Assembly (NCBI GenBank): GCA_001931875.2 | Contig: MSJH02000813.1 | Span: 238,363-302,362 of the forward strand | DNA: 64,000 nt | Direction of reading: 5' to 3' | Source of the DNA: Byssochlamys sp. IMV 00236 | Taxonomy: Eukaryota > Ascomycota > Eurotiomycetes > Eurotiales > Thermoascaceae | Shown: positions 47,208 to 58,906 of the stretch, in pieces | Layout of the letters: the number at the start of each line of letters is the position of its first letter | Numbering within the stretch: position 1 is the first letter of the stretch | Translations under genes and position numbers: made by a program | Notes under the pieces: generated by a model | Database searches by the model: none | The model's input: the letters and a program-made list of their open reading frames with translations, nothing else | Told to the model about the DNA's origin: nothing

Positions 47208-47959
47208 TTTGATGGTTCAACTCTTCTTTAGAAGTCGAGACGATGGCTTCGCGCAGCTGTAGTTGGAAGGGTTCAGTGGCTAATAGATAGATATAAGCTG
47301 CGACATTGGGGGCTGCCTTGGGTTGGGGGGTAGATAGTTATTTGTTTAAACTACGTCAGCCCCCTCGAGGTCGGACTCGGGGGGCGCGATCGACCGGACG
47401 CTATCTACTTGCAATGCCCGTTGAAAGAGCCACGTCGGACGGTAAACGACCCGTATACCGGCTGCTCGGAAGGACGGAAGTTCCAGGATTGTTGCCTCCG
47501 CAAAAGAAAGGACATCCAAAGCATCCGATTCAGCTCTACCGTACGGCATCGCGCGGAGGACGTTGAACAGCTGCAAGTTGGAATGATTAGTTGATGATTC
47601 ATCAATCCTCAACTCTCTGCGGTCCAGATTATGTAAGACCATGTCACGGGAACCCGAAACGCTCACCGCCTTACGCTAATATCATTATGGACTAGCACGT
47701 ATTTCTCCTGATACGGGGTCTGTATTGATACGGTATCGTGTCCCCGTAACTTACCCAGACCCCGTGCTCCAGCCAGGCGGGCCAAGACAAGCATCGTGCG
47801 AGCATCTCTCCGTGCATCAACAAGCATCCAACCGCCACGGCATCGGGGAGGACGTCAGGCTGTGCGGAACTGTTTTCCTGGATTTATCTTGGTTTCGACT
47901 TCAATACCCTGTGACGTTCCCAGAGTTGTCTCACCCCGTCGGGGGTGCTCGAAGCCACA
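47208..47959. other. divergent promoter of sterol acyltransferase and AP-1 gamma genes
   Basis: 752 bp. It has GGGGGCTG (47308-47315) facing CAGCCCCC (about 47357-47364) as an 8-bp inverted repeat, and a GC-rich patch. No gene seen. Confidence 0.5.
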
Positions 47960-50740
47960 ATGACTTCTCGTACGTACTCCCCCACAATGCCACTTATCCT
48001 CTACACCGTGTCCCGTCCGCAGTCTCCAGGCTGACCAACGCGTGCAGTCAAGCAATTTATTCGCAATGTCCGATCCGCAAAGACGATCGCGGATGAGCGG
48101 GCAGTCGTTCATAAGGAGAGTGCGGCCATCCGTGCCTCCTTTAGAGAAGAGAGCCACGATTCAAACATACGGTTAGTTGTCTATCGATCCAGGATAGGAG
48201 CCGCGACTCATACCAGGAACGCAGGAGGAACAATGTAGCGAAGCTACTGTATCTATTCACCCTCGGAGAACGTACGCACTTTGGTCAAATAGAATGTCTG
48301 AAGTTGCTGGCGTCTCCGCGCTTTGCAGACAAGCGCTTGGGTTATCTGGGGACCATGTTGCTTTTAGATGAGAACCAGGAGGTCCTGACATTAGTTACGA
48401 ATTCGCTAAAGAAGTGAGTCTCCGTGTTACAGGAAATATCCAGAAGCGGTACATTGACATGAGCAGCGACTTGAACCACTCCAATCAATACGTCGTCGGT
48501 CTCGCCCTTTGCACCCTAGGTAATATCGCGTCCGTCGAGATGTCCCGAGATCTTTTCCCCGAAATCGAATCTCTGCTTACAACGGCGAATCCCTATATTC
48601 GACGGAAGGCTGCGCTTTGCGCAATGCGGATCTGTCGCAAGGTTCCCGATCTACAGGAGCATCTCTTGGAGAAAGCCAAGTTGCTACTTTCCGATCGGAA
48701 CCACGGCGTCCTGCTGTGTGGACTGACGCTGGCGACAGATTTCTGTGAAGCTGAGGAGTCGGAGGAGGGCCCGGAAGGCGTCATTGAAGCGTTCCGGCCA
48801 CTGGCTGGCGGGTTGGTTCGCACGTTGAAGAGCTTGACGACTTCTGGATACGCCCCTGAACACGACGTCTCAGGAATTACAGACCCGTTCCTGCAGGTGA
48901 AGATCTTGCGATTCTTGCGCGTCCTGGGCCGGGGCGATGTAGCGACCAGCGAGCTCATCAACGATATTCTGGCCCAGGTGGCAACGAACACGGAGTCGTC
49001 AAAGAACGTTGGAAATGCCATTCTGTACGAAGCTGTGTTGACGATCTTGGACATCGAGGCAGACTCGGGCCTGAGAGTTTTGGGCGTGAATATTCTTGGA
49101 AAATTCCTTGCGAACAAAGACAACAACATTCGTTACGTCGCTCTCAACACCCTCATCAAGGTCGTGGCGGTAGAACCCAATGCTGTCCAGAGACATCGCA
49201 ACACTATCTTGGAATGTCTGCGGGACCCGGATATCAGCATTCGCCGCCGTGCCCTCGACCTCAGCTTTACCTTGATCAACGAGAGTAATATCCGCGTCCT
49301 GGTGCGAGAACTGCTTGCTTTCTTGGAGGTAGCGGACAATGGATTCAAGCCCGTCATGACTACCCAGATTGGAATTGCCGCGGACCGGTTTGCACCGAAC
49401 AAGCGCTGGCACGTTGACACGATGCTTAGGGTGCTCAAACTGGCAGGCAACTATGTGAAGGAGCAGATCCTGTCCTCATTTGTGCGGCTTATCGCGACCA
49501 CACCGGAACTGCAGACCTATTCTGTGCAGAAACTATATGCCTCTTTAAAGGAAGACATCTCTCAGGAAGGTCTCACTCTAGCGGCAGCCTGGGTCATTGG
49601 TGAATACGGTGACAATCTGCTCCGTGGGGGGCAGTACGAGGAAGAAGAGTTGGTCAAGGAAGTCAAGGAGAGTGATATCATCGACCTCTTCCTGAACATT
49701 CTCAACAGCACCTACGCCTCTCAAATCGTCACGGAATATATCATCACAGCTTCCATGAAGCTCTCTACGCGCATGTCGGATCCTGCGCAGATTGAACGGA
49801 TACGTCGCTTTCTCAGCAGCCGGACTGCTGATCTCAGCGTCGAGATCCAGCAGAGAGCTGTCGAATACACCAACCTATTCGGCTACGATCAGATTCGCCG
49901 TGGTGTCCTCGAAAAGATGCCGCCTCCGGAGATCCGCGAAGAGCAGAGAGTGCTTGGACAACCGACGAATAAGCGGCAAAGCAGAATACTCAAAGACAAG
50001 ACAAAGAAGGCACCGAAGCAGACCGAGCAGGATATGCTGCTCGACTTGATGGGTGGCAGCGACGTCCCCTCTACGCCGACAGCTATCAATGGCTCCCAGA
50101 ACACAGCAGATTTGCTGGCTGATATTCTCGGAGGCGATTCTACCGTCTCATCGCCTGCCCCTCAACCTGCGCCTGCGTCCAACACCAGTGCGATCATGGA
50201 TCTTTTTGGTGGCAACGGAACACCGCAGCCCAGCCGCCCTGCTCCATCTACTTCTGCTTCCCAAGATCTGCTGGCTGGTCTTGGAGCGGCTCCTGCTGCA
50301 TCGCCAGTGCCCACTCCGTCACCGTCGTCTGCACCCCCTGCCCATACTGCATTTAACAAGAATGATCTCGTCCTCACTCTGCAAGTGCAGCGGAATGCAA
50401 GCGGTGCTGCGCAGATTCTAGCGCGTTTCCGAAACACATCCAACTTTGACCGTTTCACCGGTGTGGGTTTGCAGGCGGCAGTGCCCAAGAGCCAGCGTCT
50501 GCAGCTTAACGCTATGAACAAGCCCGATCTGGATGCAGGAGAGGAGGGAACGCAGGGAATGAAGGTGGCAGCTGTTAGTGGGGTAAGTCATAAACAACAT
50601 ATAGACTCTGTCCTAGGATGTCTGACTAACTGTTATCTTTGTAGGCGCTCCCACCAAAGCTTCGTCTCCGTCTGCGTGTAACATACTCAAAAGATGGAGG
50701 TAACCCGGTCACAGAGCAAGTGGATTGGACAGAGCCTTGA
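47960..50740 (+). CDS. apl4: AP-1 clathrin adaptor complex, gamma-adaptin subunit
   Basis: Large subunit of the AP-1 adaptor, which recruits clathrin and cargo at trans-Golgi and endosomes. Five exons: 47960-47969 (10 nt), 48048-48171, 48225-48413, 48467-50582 and 50645-50740, for 844 residues. The first exon encodes only MTS plus one base, a known feature of fungal adaptin genes. The trunk (about 1-590) has the family start LKQFIRNVRSAKTIADERAV, the segment RNNVAKLLYLFTLGERTHFGQ, and NDLNHSNQYVVGLALCTLG restored across intron 3. A hinge (about 600-730) is rich in Pro/Ser/Ala with LLDLMGG, LLADILGG and LLAGLG motifs. The GAE ear spans about 735-844. The last intron (62 nt) lies in the ear; without it the frame ends early. 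Confidence 0.95.
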
Positions 50741-51421
50741 TCCAGGCAATGCGATATGACCAGATACTTCTAGACCTACCTGATTTCTCCAATGGCGGAT
50801 TCGCTGCCTGTGGCGATCATAATAGTGAAATAACCCATACAAGGACAAGGTCATCACTGGCAAACTTCGCTTGACAAAGGCCTGTAGCCTCCGGCGGACG
50901 AGTAGCCGCGAAGGCGGACATAATAGTCGAGCGCGACCGCCATTTATCCCATCATACCCCTTCATCATTATCCTCGTCCCATTTATCCCATGTATATACT
51001 TGATGTTTATGAATGTCAAGAACCTACCATGACACGTCTGTTGGCTTTGTAGCGAAAGATCAATTGCCGTGAGCTGGCTCCCACCATACCTCTTTGTCAG
51101 AGACCTACAACAACTGTAGAAGATCAACCTTTTCAGTATGCTCTACCGCTCTTACGTGATGCTACTAGTCACTTCTGATCGCAGAATTGCCTAAAGCTGA
51201 ACTTCTGATACTCTATCATTCATATAGTGGTAAATCACATCTTGGAACCATCAACATGACAATGACATATATAAGAAAAAGACATCAAGAGAACGTCTAT
51301 AACATCAACAAGCATGATAATATACATCGCATCATAACGAAGCACGAATAAGAAATGGAGAGAATAACGATCAAGAAATAAAGGTCAGAAAGTACCAATC
51401 ACAAGGAAAAAAAATCATTTC
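50741..51421. other. convergent intergenic, 0.68 kb
   Basis: 3' regions of AP-1 gamma and the RING gene. AT-rich in its second half; no gene seen. Confidence 0.55.
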
Positions 51422-52597
51422 TCACTCCACCCACTGCGCTCGACAATAAGGACATGTCGGATTACGAAACATGTCCCGACAGGTAGAAAGCCATTGATCG
51501 ATACATTCCTCATGATAATTATTCCCGCACTGGGCCCTGCACCAGGAGAGTTGACCTGATGGCTCTCTTTCGTTTTCTGTTCCCGAACTGTTTTCAGTGG
51601 AGTGGTCTTCTTCGTGGATAAGAGAGTTTGTGCAAATTGAGCAGTCACCCTCGATAGGTTTTTGGGTAACGGTGCGTCTTGTGGTGGATGTGGATGTGGT
51701 TCTGTTGATGTTGACTTCTGGTACTCTTACTAGCGATACTCTTGCTCTTATTGGCCGTGTGGGAGGAATTGTACGCAGGTTTTGAGGTCCTGATACTGTG
51801 GTTGTAGATGGTGTCTCTCTAGTAGTAGCGGTGGACGAGGACTGTCTTGTTCCAGATGAGTTTCTGGTGCGCCCCGATATCCTTTCGGTTCTGGTTGATG
51901 TAGATGTAGAGCCTCTGTTTCGGACTGGGGAATCGTCTGGTTCGACGGTTCGTGAAGCGCTTCTTGATGTAGTAGCACCAGCAGCGAGACTCGATGCTTG
52001 TCGCTGTGCGGGTCTGCCCGCTGTAGAACGTGTACTGTTGTCCCTTTGACGAACAGAAGGTTGGCCAGAACCTTCCAACGATTCGACCACCCGGTCGAGT
52101 CGATCACTCATGCTTTGCAGGAGATCCGTGATGCGCTGGGCGCTGCATATTTCATCCGGTGAGCCATACCGTCGGTAGTGAATGGTCTCAGAATATCCCA
52201 GAGTAGACGGCGAGGACGAAGACGAACGACTGACTGTTCTGGTTGGTGTCGTCCGTATCGAAGAGGCTCTGTTCTGTCTCATTTGAAAATCTTCAACTTT
52301 CCGTGCCCATCTGCCGACCAGGTCGTGGCACTCATACTGATGCCATCTTTTGCACAGAACTAGGGGTGCCAACTGATCCAGAAGGTCATTGATATCAAGA
52401 CCTTGTGCAAGGTCCCGGGTGCCTCTGTCCAGAAGGGAACACGCCTTTTCGCGGCTCACTGCGCTGGTTTGATTGTGACATCGACGGCCTCTGGTGACTG
52501 CAAATCCGACACACCATGGCTCCTGTTCTGGATAGAGTTGGATGATGGATCGAAGGTCATAGGGGGAGGGAGAGGAGGAGGCACGGTAGAAAGCCAT
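51422..52597 (-). CDS. RING-finger protein, fungal-specific N-terminal domain
   Basis: 391 residues in one exon. The C-terminal end is a RING-H2-type finger: CSIC, a long polar loop, then CRAQC, HEEC and CPYC (about residues 320-388), the last Cys pair four residues from the stop. The loop between the first and second metal pairs is unusually long (about 30 residues, HEEDHSTENSSGTENEREPS). The N-terminal 100 residues (LYPEQEPWCVGFAVTRGRRCHN, LLDQLAPLVLCKRWHQYECHDLVGRW) look like a folded, fungus-restricted domain I cannot name. Between them is a Ser/Thr/Arg-rich linker. RING fingers usually make E3 ubiquitin ligases; the linker suggests a regulatory scaffold. Function beyond that is unknown. 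Confidence 0.75.
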   Translation of the reverse strand: MAFYRASSSPSPYDLRSIIQLYPEQEPWCVGFAVTRGRRCHNQTSAVSREKACSLLDRGTRDLAQGLDINDLLDQLAPLVLCKRWHQYECHDLVGRWARKVEDFQMRQNRASSIRTTPTRTVSRSSSSSPSTLGYSETIHYRRYGSPDEICSAQRITDLLQSMSDRLDRVVESLEGSGQPSVRQRDNSTRSTAGRPAQRQASSLAAGATTSRSASRTVEPDDSPVRNRGSTSTSTRTERISGRTRNSSGTRQSSSTATTRETPSTTTVSGPQNLRTIPPTRPIRARVSLVRVPEVNINRTTSTSTTRRTVTQKPIEGDCSICTNSLIHEEDHSTENSSGTENEREPSGQLSWCRAQCGNNYHEECIDQWLSTCRDMFRNPTCPYCRAQWVE

Positions 52598-53837
52598 AGA
52601 TGATGTAGTTAGTGTCTGAAGAGTGATTCAGTATATATGACTTTATTGATAAATGTACTCCAAGTTAACTAGAGCCTTGGGGTAAATATTAGCTGAGGCT
52701 TCTATACCTAGGTATTCAAAGCACCAGAGATCTTTTGGAAAGAAGCCATTCTTATATGATAATTTTCCAGAAGACCTGCAGCCTAGAGAAGAGGCCCTGG
52801 CACACTTAAACTGCAACTGCTGCGGCAGTTTGATATCGTCGTGGCTGTGCCTCCAAATGATGGCATGGTCGGTAGGGGTTCGCATAAATAACGGAAGAAT
52901 ACCCATATAGGTAGCCACTGATAACAACCACGCCCTGACATATCACCAACAGTAAGAAACAATAAGAGACCTTTTTTTGGCTGTTCACTCAGAACTCCAG
53001 TAGTTGCGTATCGAGGATGAAATCATGCGACTGTATGTGTTTCTTCTTATTGTTTCTTGTGCTAGCCGATTTCAAAGGGAGTCATTACTCTGATAGGTTC
53101 AAGAGTAGCGCCGCTCGATGATTGCAGCGATAACTGCACCATTTAGAGATCGCGATTTGCGCCACGAACAGATCAGAAACGCTGATCATCGCCGGCCCTG
53201 CAGCGCATAATCACTACTCTAAGTAGAGTAGTCTCTCATGGACGAGTAATATCTGAGAGTTCTATGTTGGTGGTGGCTGATGGGTTACATGTTCATGGGG
53301 CTCAAGCGAGTGCAATAATAATGCATTGTATGCAGCACGAACGGAAACATTCACTGTTACCCTTTCAGTAGCTTATACGGCGATATAGACTAAGGCTCTT
53401 TCGTAGTACCGCCGTCGGAGTGTCTGTCGTTCTTATCGGGGAGAATCGCACCTGCATACTTGGTGACGGGAGGCTGATTCTCTATACTGCTCAGCCTCGT
53501 GATGTGCATGAGATATGGCCTTAGATATCAAGAGATCAGATAAGTGCCTGGTGCAAGGACACCACTGAGCAATATTTTCTGCTCCTTGAATTATTCCCCT
53601 CTTTAAGACGCGACTTAGTTGGTTAGATAGATATGAAATGCATTCCATTTTCGGCTTCCATGTGGGTATTCTCCGAGTCGGTGGGTATTTCGCTGGCCCA
53701 CTCCAACAAGAACTACATATTTTCCTGCCAGTCTTTGGAAGATAGACTTGTACTTTTTATTCGATTTTCGTGATCGAGCTATCTCTAGAATCGAATTGTT
53801 AGACTCTTCTCCCTGCGGGAGGTTGTGAATATCTACA
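52598..53837. other. intergenic, 1.24 kb
   Basis: Between the RING gene and the SDHC-like gene (divergent). AT-rich; the short open frames show no known features. No RNA gene found. Confidence 0.5.
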
Positions 53838-54601
53838 ATGTCTGCTCTGATGTTTTATCATGGCCGGAAGCTAGGACAGACATGTCCTCGAGGTACATAC
53901 GTCCCATGCAGCGAACCTTCTGGGAGCTTGATCAGTTTAAATCACCATGCTCTATCGCTTTGTTATATCCTTCAGACTGACATGTTCATGTAGCTATTCT
54001 GCACATCTCTCCAACGGTTGCCCATGGGCCTATCGGGAGCCCGACGATTTTAAGATTCATGGGTCGTTATAACGGCAATAGGTGAGAAGTCTCGATCTCG
54101 TTGTCTTAGACTTTGCTACAAAGACTGACTATGCAAATCAGATACAGTAGCCATATTGCTTCTCTCAAAACAATGACACCCCAGGAAGCGCAAGCTAGGC
54201 TCGCTGTTCAACGCACTAAGCGTCCGGTCTCTCCCCATCTCACCATCTACAAGTGGCGGTACACCTCGTTGGCATCCATACTCAATCGAATCACCGGTGG
54301 TATTCTCACAGGAGGACTGTATGGGTTCGCAATTGTGTACCTTCTTTCGCCAGTGCTGGGTCTCCATCTGGATTCGACAACTATAGCTGAGGCATTCGGG
54401 TCACTTCCACCGGGAACAAAGGTCGCCGTGAAGTTTGGCGCTGTGTTGCCCTTTGCATACCACTGTTTCAATGGGACAAAGCATTTGATATGGGACCGCG
54501 GATACCTCCTAAGAAATAAGCAGGCTCAATATGCTGCTTGGGCTGTGGCTGTTGCCACGCTGAGTACTTCACTAGGGCTGGCTTTGTGGAAGTTTGAGTG
54601 A
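53838..54601 (+). CDS. SDHC paralogue (succinate dehydrogenase cytochrome b subunit)
   Basis: Membrane-anchor subunit of complex II that binds heme b and ubiquinone. Three exons (53838-53892, 53994-54081, 54142-54601) give 200 residues. The N-terminal 48 residues are basic without a recognisable core gene presequence. The domain begins RPVSPHLTIYKWRYTS. The quinone-binding S-x3-R is Ser93/Arg97 in SILNRITGG. The heme block is H155-CFNG-TK-H162, where most SDHC proteins have Arg at position 161 and Ile or Leu at 160. Three helices follow the usual spacing, and the C-terminus ends LALWKFE. The sequence is diverged enough from typical SDHC to be a second gene rather than the main subunit. It ends 88 bp from the convergent zinc-finger factor. 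Confidence 0.83.
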
Positions 54602-54689
54602 TCAATATCGGTATTTTCTAAACACAGAAGGGCTACCAGATAAGTTCAATTGTGATATCTCGAGTGATCAGTATTAGTCGACAGTCGAG

Positions 54690-56766
54690 TCAAGGTTCTT
54701 TCAGCACGCGATGAACATTTGTGATCGTATCATTTGCAATGGGGCCAGTCTTGGATGCCGGTGTTCGAAGTAAGAGCCCCGCGTAATGCCATAAGTCCTG
54801 AGCTGCCTGGACCATAAACCCGGCTCGGCGGATCTGGTCAGCACTCGACCTTTCCAGGCATCTGTTCCATAGATCCTTCCATCGAGTGAGGCCGCGGTCA
54901 ACTTGTATTCGAGCATTCGACATGTCACAGAAGCTATTGCGTATTCCGAATATTATAGAATGAAATCCTTTGTGATCGATTAGTCTTCATCTGAATATAT
55001 TCAGAATATATCTCACCGAGCATAAGTAGAAGCATGTTGAAGATGCTCAAATTGCCAAATTGCGGATCACCAGGGCCGGTCCATTGGTTGCACATCAAGG
55101 CCTGCATTAATTCATTCATCGAAGGGGGTCGCCCATGCGACCTTTGGTCTAACGCCCAAGGCTCCCATGATTTATCGTCCGCTATGTCTATTCCCTCGTC
55201 TCCCGCTGGCAAGACGAACTGTAGTTCTAGTGGGTTGAGGTAAGGCGGGTTATTGTAGAACATGACGAACCGACAATCCATGACGAAAACCAAGCACATT
55301 GTCCTATTACGCATTAGTCTTGGTATGTGTGTAGCCAAATAATTCGCATGTAGTCGCATACCTGATGCGCGTTTCATCCTCGATGAAGATGCGATGGTCC
55401 AAAAGGGCATAATTATCATTCCATCTGCTCTGCACCTTCGTCAGGGACAAAGCGCGAGCAACTGCTAGTAAGGCAGGTACCCTCACAACGCGAATACGAC
55501 GCCGGACTTCGGTACTAGGACTTGCTGATTGCACGATGATCACAAGAAGCGCAGCTTGAACAAACTCTAGTTTGTCACCTGCAATCTGGCTAGGATTTTC
55601 CTCTTGCTTCATATACATGAGACGAAGGAACTGAGGGTCTTCAAATACCGACCACTCAATTATATCCGCGTATTGTATTGTAAGCGGAGAAAGGTTCTCC
55701 ACTGGTTGGCATATGGTACCAATCAAGAATACCGAAAGAAGTAATGATGTAGAGACTGTTTCAAGATAGAAGCAGCTTCTGTGGATGATGCGAATTGGTA
55801 TATGCGCCCGCTGAAAATAGGCTCCTATGGAGTCTGCCACATTTTCAGAGCAGAAAAATTTCTGTGCATGATCTGGGTCAAATTTCTCAAAGTATCTTGG
55901 ATGCGCTGAAGCTACGTCCTTGAGTTCTGACACCATCCTGTCAGCAGCTAGCTGGCATAGATGCGGGGACTCTAGACCTAGCGAAGACGGGGTTTTGTGT
56001 GGTTCGAATGTCGCTAGAGGATCAAATATGGTTTCCCATGCCTCATTGAAGAAAAGGTCTTCCAGTATGGCATCAGTACCAGAATCAGATACAGAGGTCT
56101 CTGGACACCTGTGGTTGGCATCATCTGGTCCGAACTCTGTGAGTACTCGATTTGAAGTTTCGGGTGTCTGATTTGACGGATGAGTATAATTGAGTAGGAA
56201 AGGAATGGGGACTTTGTCATCAACACGACATGTCTCCTCATTCGCTCCGTTCAGAAGACGGTGGTTATTTGATTCCCTACTCCTTTCCAGCCATGAATCT
56301 GAACCCTTCTCCGGACTCCGAAGCCGCTGATACGTACAGGAGAGGCCACGGGTCTTGCAGGTAGCACAAGGAATTTCACCGCTGCATGTGATTCGAGCTC
56401 TAGCGCACCTATCGCAAGCTTTTCGACGTCTTCCTGGTCTTCTAGCCTGTGGGATTGGTTGAGAACCTCTGTGTGAACAGCTCCTGTAATGCCGCAGAAG
56501 AACGTCTCTTGTCTGCATCAGTCCACACTTTCGAATGCAGTCGAGGTCATTGAAGATTTCTCACTTTCTACGGAACTCTCGAGAACAGAATTCGCAGATA
56601 ATACGAGTCTCGCTGCTGTCTGGATACTCAGCCTGTTAGCTATTCATATGGACTATGAGACGAATAATTGCGGAGAGCACTTACGGGTTGCTTCATGGCG
56701 CCGCATATGATTCTTGCTGGAGTAAATCCTGCCACAAATAGAACACTTGTATTTCGAGGTCTCCAT
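54690..56766 (-). CDS. transcription factor with two C2H2 fingers plus Zn2Cys6 cluster
   Basis: Fungal regulator of 615 residues from five exons on the minus strand: 56766-56685, 56619-56565, 56507-55362, 55303-55017 and 54967-54690. The first finger is C8-x2-C11-x12-H24-x3-H28 (the last His is restored by splicing). The second, C36-x2-C39-x12-H52-x3-C56, ends in Cys. The Zn2Cys6 cluster runs C77-x2-C80-x6-C87-x5-C93-x2-C96-x6-C103 after a basic run RRPGRRRKA. The rest resembles the fungal-specific regulatory domain (helical, with DPQFLRLMYMKQEE and LLVIIVQSASPS). Intron 4 is 49 nt with a CTAAT branch site 19 nt before its AAAG acceptor. The splice choices are mine but restore all three zinc motifs, which is strong support. 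It is convergent with the SDHC paralogue. Confidence 0.8.
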
Positions 56767-58122
56767 TGTAGGGGAGAGGCTGCCAAGTCAGTAGACGACT
56801 CATGTTCTATGCACGAAGGTCCTTAATGAGTCCGTCGTCAGAAAGCTCCGAAACAACCCAAGCCTACACAGCAGCAGAACGCAGAACTTCCTCCCAATTG
56901 TCGAATGAATTGGTGATTCAGTGCTTGCCAATTAGACGAAATTAGATGAAGGAAAGCATAATTCATGCCATAACGTCCGAACGTGATGTTAAGCTGGCGG
57001 CGATTCCCCGATGTTGGAATCCGCGCACGGGCCAGACGAGCCGACCAATCGGTCAAGTATGGTGTCAGATTAGCTGGATGAAAACCTTTTACATCAGATC
57101 GGCAAAGAGAATCAAAAAGAAAAGAAAAGGCGCTGTAACATAATAAATTGCAATAAGGTGAGTTTCCTTTACAAACGCTCAAATTCGTGTTCAAAAACTG
57201 ACATTTTTCTCTATAGTCTGTTGAGAAGTCCGCTGGTGGTGCCGGAAAGGTCACCAAGGCTGCTCAGAAGGCTACCAAGAAATAAGCGGTTACGCCTGGC
57301 AGAATGGGGGAGATATGAGTCATGTGACGATCACGATTCCAAGGCTTTAAGCTACTTAGCTAGAGGCTTAGACTTCATAAAATGATACTTTCAATAATGC
57401 ATTGTCAGGAGTAGACTTGTACCTGTTGTAGCCTGTAACCCGTGTGTCAAGTATCGGCAACTACTTAGTCCCGTGGCATTCGTGGCTCGAGCAAGTCCGC
57501 GTAGGTAAGGTAAACGAACCAAGTCCGGACTTTGGCACATCTCGCATCATGAACTGCAGGGTTTACTGTCAAGCAGTTGAATTTCCCTGATAGACTAGGA
57601 GCTGCTACTAAATACATATCATGAAATGGCAGTGCAAAGGTGGGTACACGTTCAGCGTTCTCGATACTGCCATACCTAGTATCTGTGCTAGAATACCGAC
57701 TTCTCTGAACCATAGCCCATGTTCAATGATTTCTTAGTTGCATGCAATCAGACTGGGAGCTCGTCAGCTTTGTCGCATCAGGAGCATGAAAGTTCTTTCT
57801 GGCAAGGTATGGACGGTATACACACCTTCAACTCCTCCAACCACACGAGCCGTTTTTGCTCGCTCGTATAGTGCGAAGATGATCTAGCAGGCATCTGCCG
57901 CAGCAAGTGGATATAGAATAGGTTCAGGATTCTCTTCTGCTTATAATGAGCGCCCAGAATGGTCAATTATTTTGATGCGATATTGCAAGACGATCAAGGC
58001 GTCAGGCGCTTTTCAAAAACTCCCGTTTTCTTTTCGAATACTTTCCTTTATGAGAGGAAACACTCATGGATCAGTATCTGTTTGTTCTTTATGCGTTTCA
58101 AGGACCGATTGCAATGATGGAA
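56767..58122. other. intergenic, 1.36 kb, with EF-1alpha exon relic
   Basis: Contains the orphan EF-1alpha exon at 57217-57285. Otherwise A/T-rich with no supported gene. A minus-strand segment (57966-57778) reads RSSSHYTSEQKRLVWLEELK, and another near 58060-58015 reads SKRKREFLKSA before a stop; either might be a missed C-terminal exon of the GIY-YIG-like gene. Confidence 0.4.
57217..57285 (+). pseudogene. tef1: orphan last exon of translation elongation factor EF-1alpha
   Basis: After a CTATAG acceptor the plus strand reads SVEKSAGGAGKVTKAAQKATKK then stop, the exact C-terminal form of fungal EF-1alpha (usually after VAVGVIK). A donor-like AAGGTGAGT lies 59 nt upstream (57155-57163), so the intron shape survives as well. 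The 1.2 kb of EF-1alpha body that should precede it is absent; only a weak GCGCTGT before the donor may recall the VAV codons. I read this as a duplicated 3' fragment (last intron plus last exon) of the tef1 gene, not a gene of its own. Expression is unlikely. Confidence 0.7.
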
Positions 58123-58906
58123 TCATATTGCTGAAGTTTTTCTTCCGTCACTCCCTGGTATGCGTTGACGCGTACTGCCCTTTGGTTGCTTATTCTTACC
58201 TATAAGTCTTTGCGACTCTGAAAGGGATGAATGCGTGCATGCCCCAGCCCAATCGAATACTATTTTGGGATCTCCGTACGGACATGTCATCCGTAGCTCT
58301 TTACTCACTATTCCCATATATGCACCAAGTATACTAGCGAAAACAGCTTCCGCTAGCAAGCACAGCTTGCGATTAAGGTTGATATTATCCGTAGAGCATA
58401 AGCCCCAATCCATTTTATATAGAGTGACGAATTTGGCGTCCCGTGGGATGCCAATCTGGTGCATTAAGCACTTATCATAAGCACATCTATAAATATCATA
58501 TTAGTAACTTATTCTATGGCGAAACAATGTACTTACTTTGCTCCCATCTCGCGGCTTTCATGGTCAATTTTTCGCTTAGACAGCCCACCCATAATTGATG
58601 TTGCTGATCCTATATATATATGTGGGGTTGAAGTTTCCAAAGTAGGCCAGATGAGTTGGGCCTGCACCCCGGCATTAGTAGTTTCATGCCAGTTTGGAAG
58701 ACGAAGTGGCACCAGAGGTAGAAGAGAACATCGTATATATGCTCTCTAAGCTTCTTGATGAATGGAAATGACACCAGCAGATATTGGACGTGAGTGAATA
58801 AGATCTGCCGTTCACCGAGACTGCTCAAAGCGGATATTCCCAAAGAATCTGGGCGGAGAACCCCGTAGAAGCGGTGCCTGCTTCGCATATCTCTCACTGA
58901 ATCCAT
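58123..58906 (-). CDS. GIY-YIG-nuclease-like protein (tentative gene model)
   Basis: Three exons on the minus strand (58906-58816, 58741-58537, 58486-58123) give 219 residues. The first acceptor is chosen to keep the reading frame, while the second intron (GTAAGT..TAG) is clear. The frame that continues through the central exon reads LPNWHETTNAGVQ, then HIYIGSAT at about 71-78, Arg87 and His91, then LLAEAVF with Glu145. This order fits GIY-YIG nucleases (GIY, YIG, Arg, His, catalytic Glu), but GVQ replaces GIY, so the first catalytic Tyr may be lost. The C-terminus after QRL could be an artefact of read-through into an intron (GTAAGA). The N-terminal 30 residues are not like known nucleases. 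It could be active, domesticated or decaying. Confidence 0.45.

Noticed and set aside
54701..54928. Alternative frame for the end of the zinc-finger factor
   Set aside because: A CAATAG acceptor leads into a frame with poor character; the AAAG acceptor at 54968 with a CTAAT branch gives the frame with helical, protein-like sequence.
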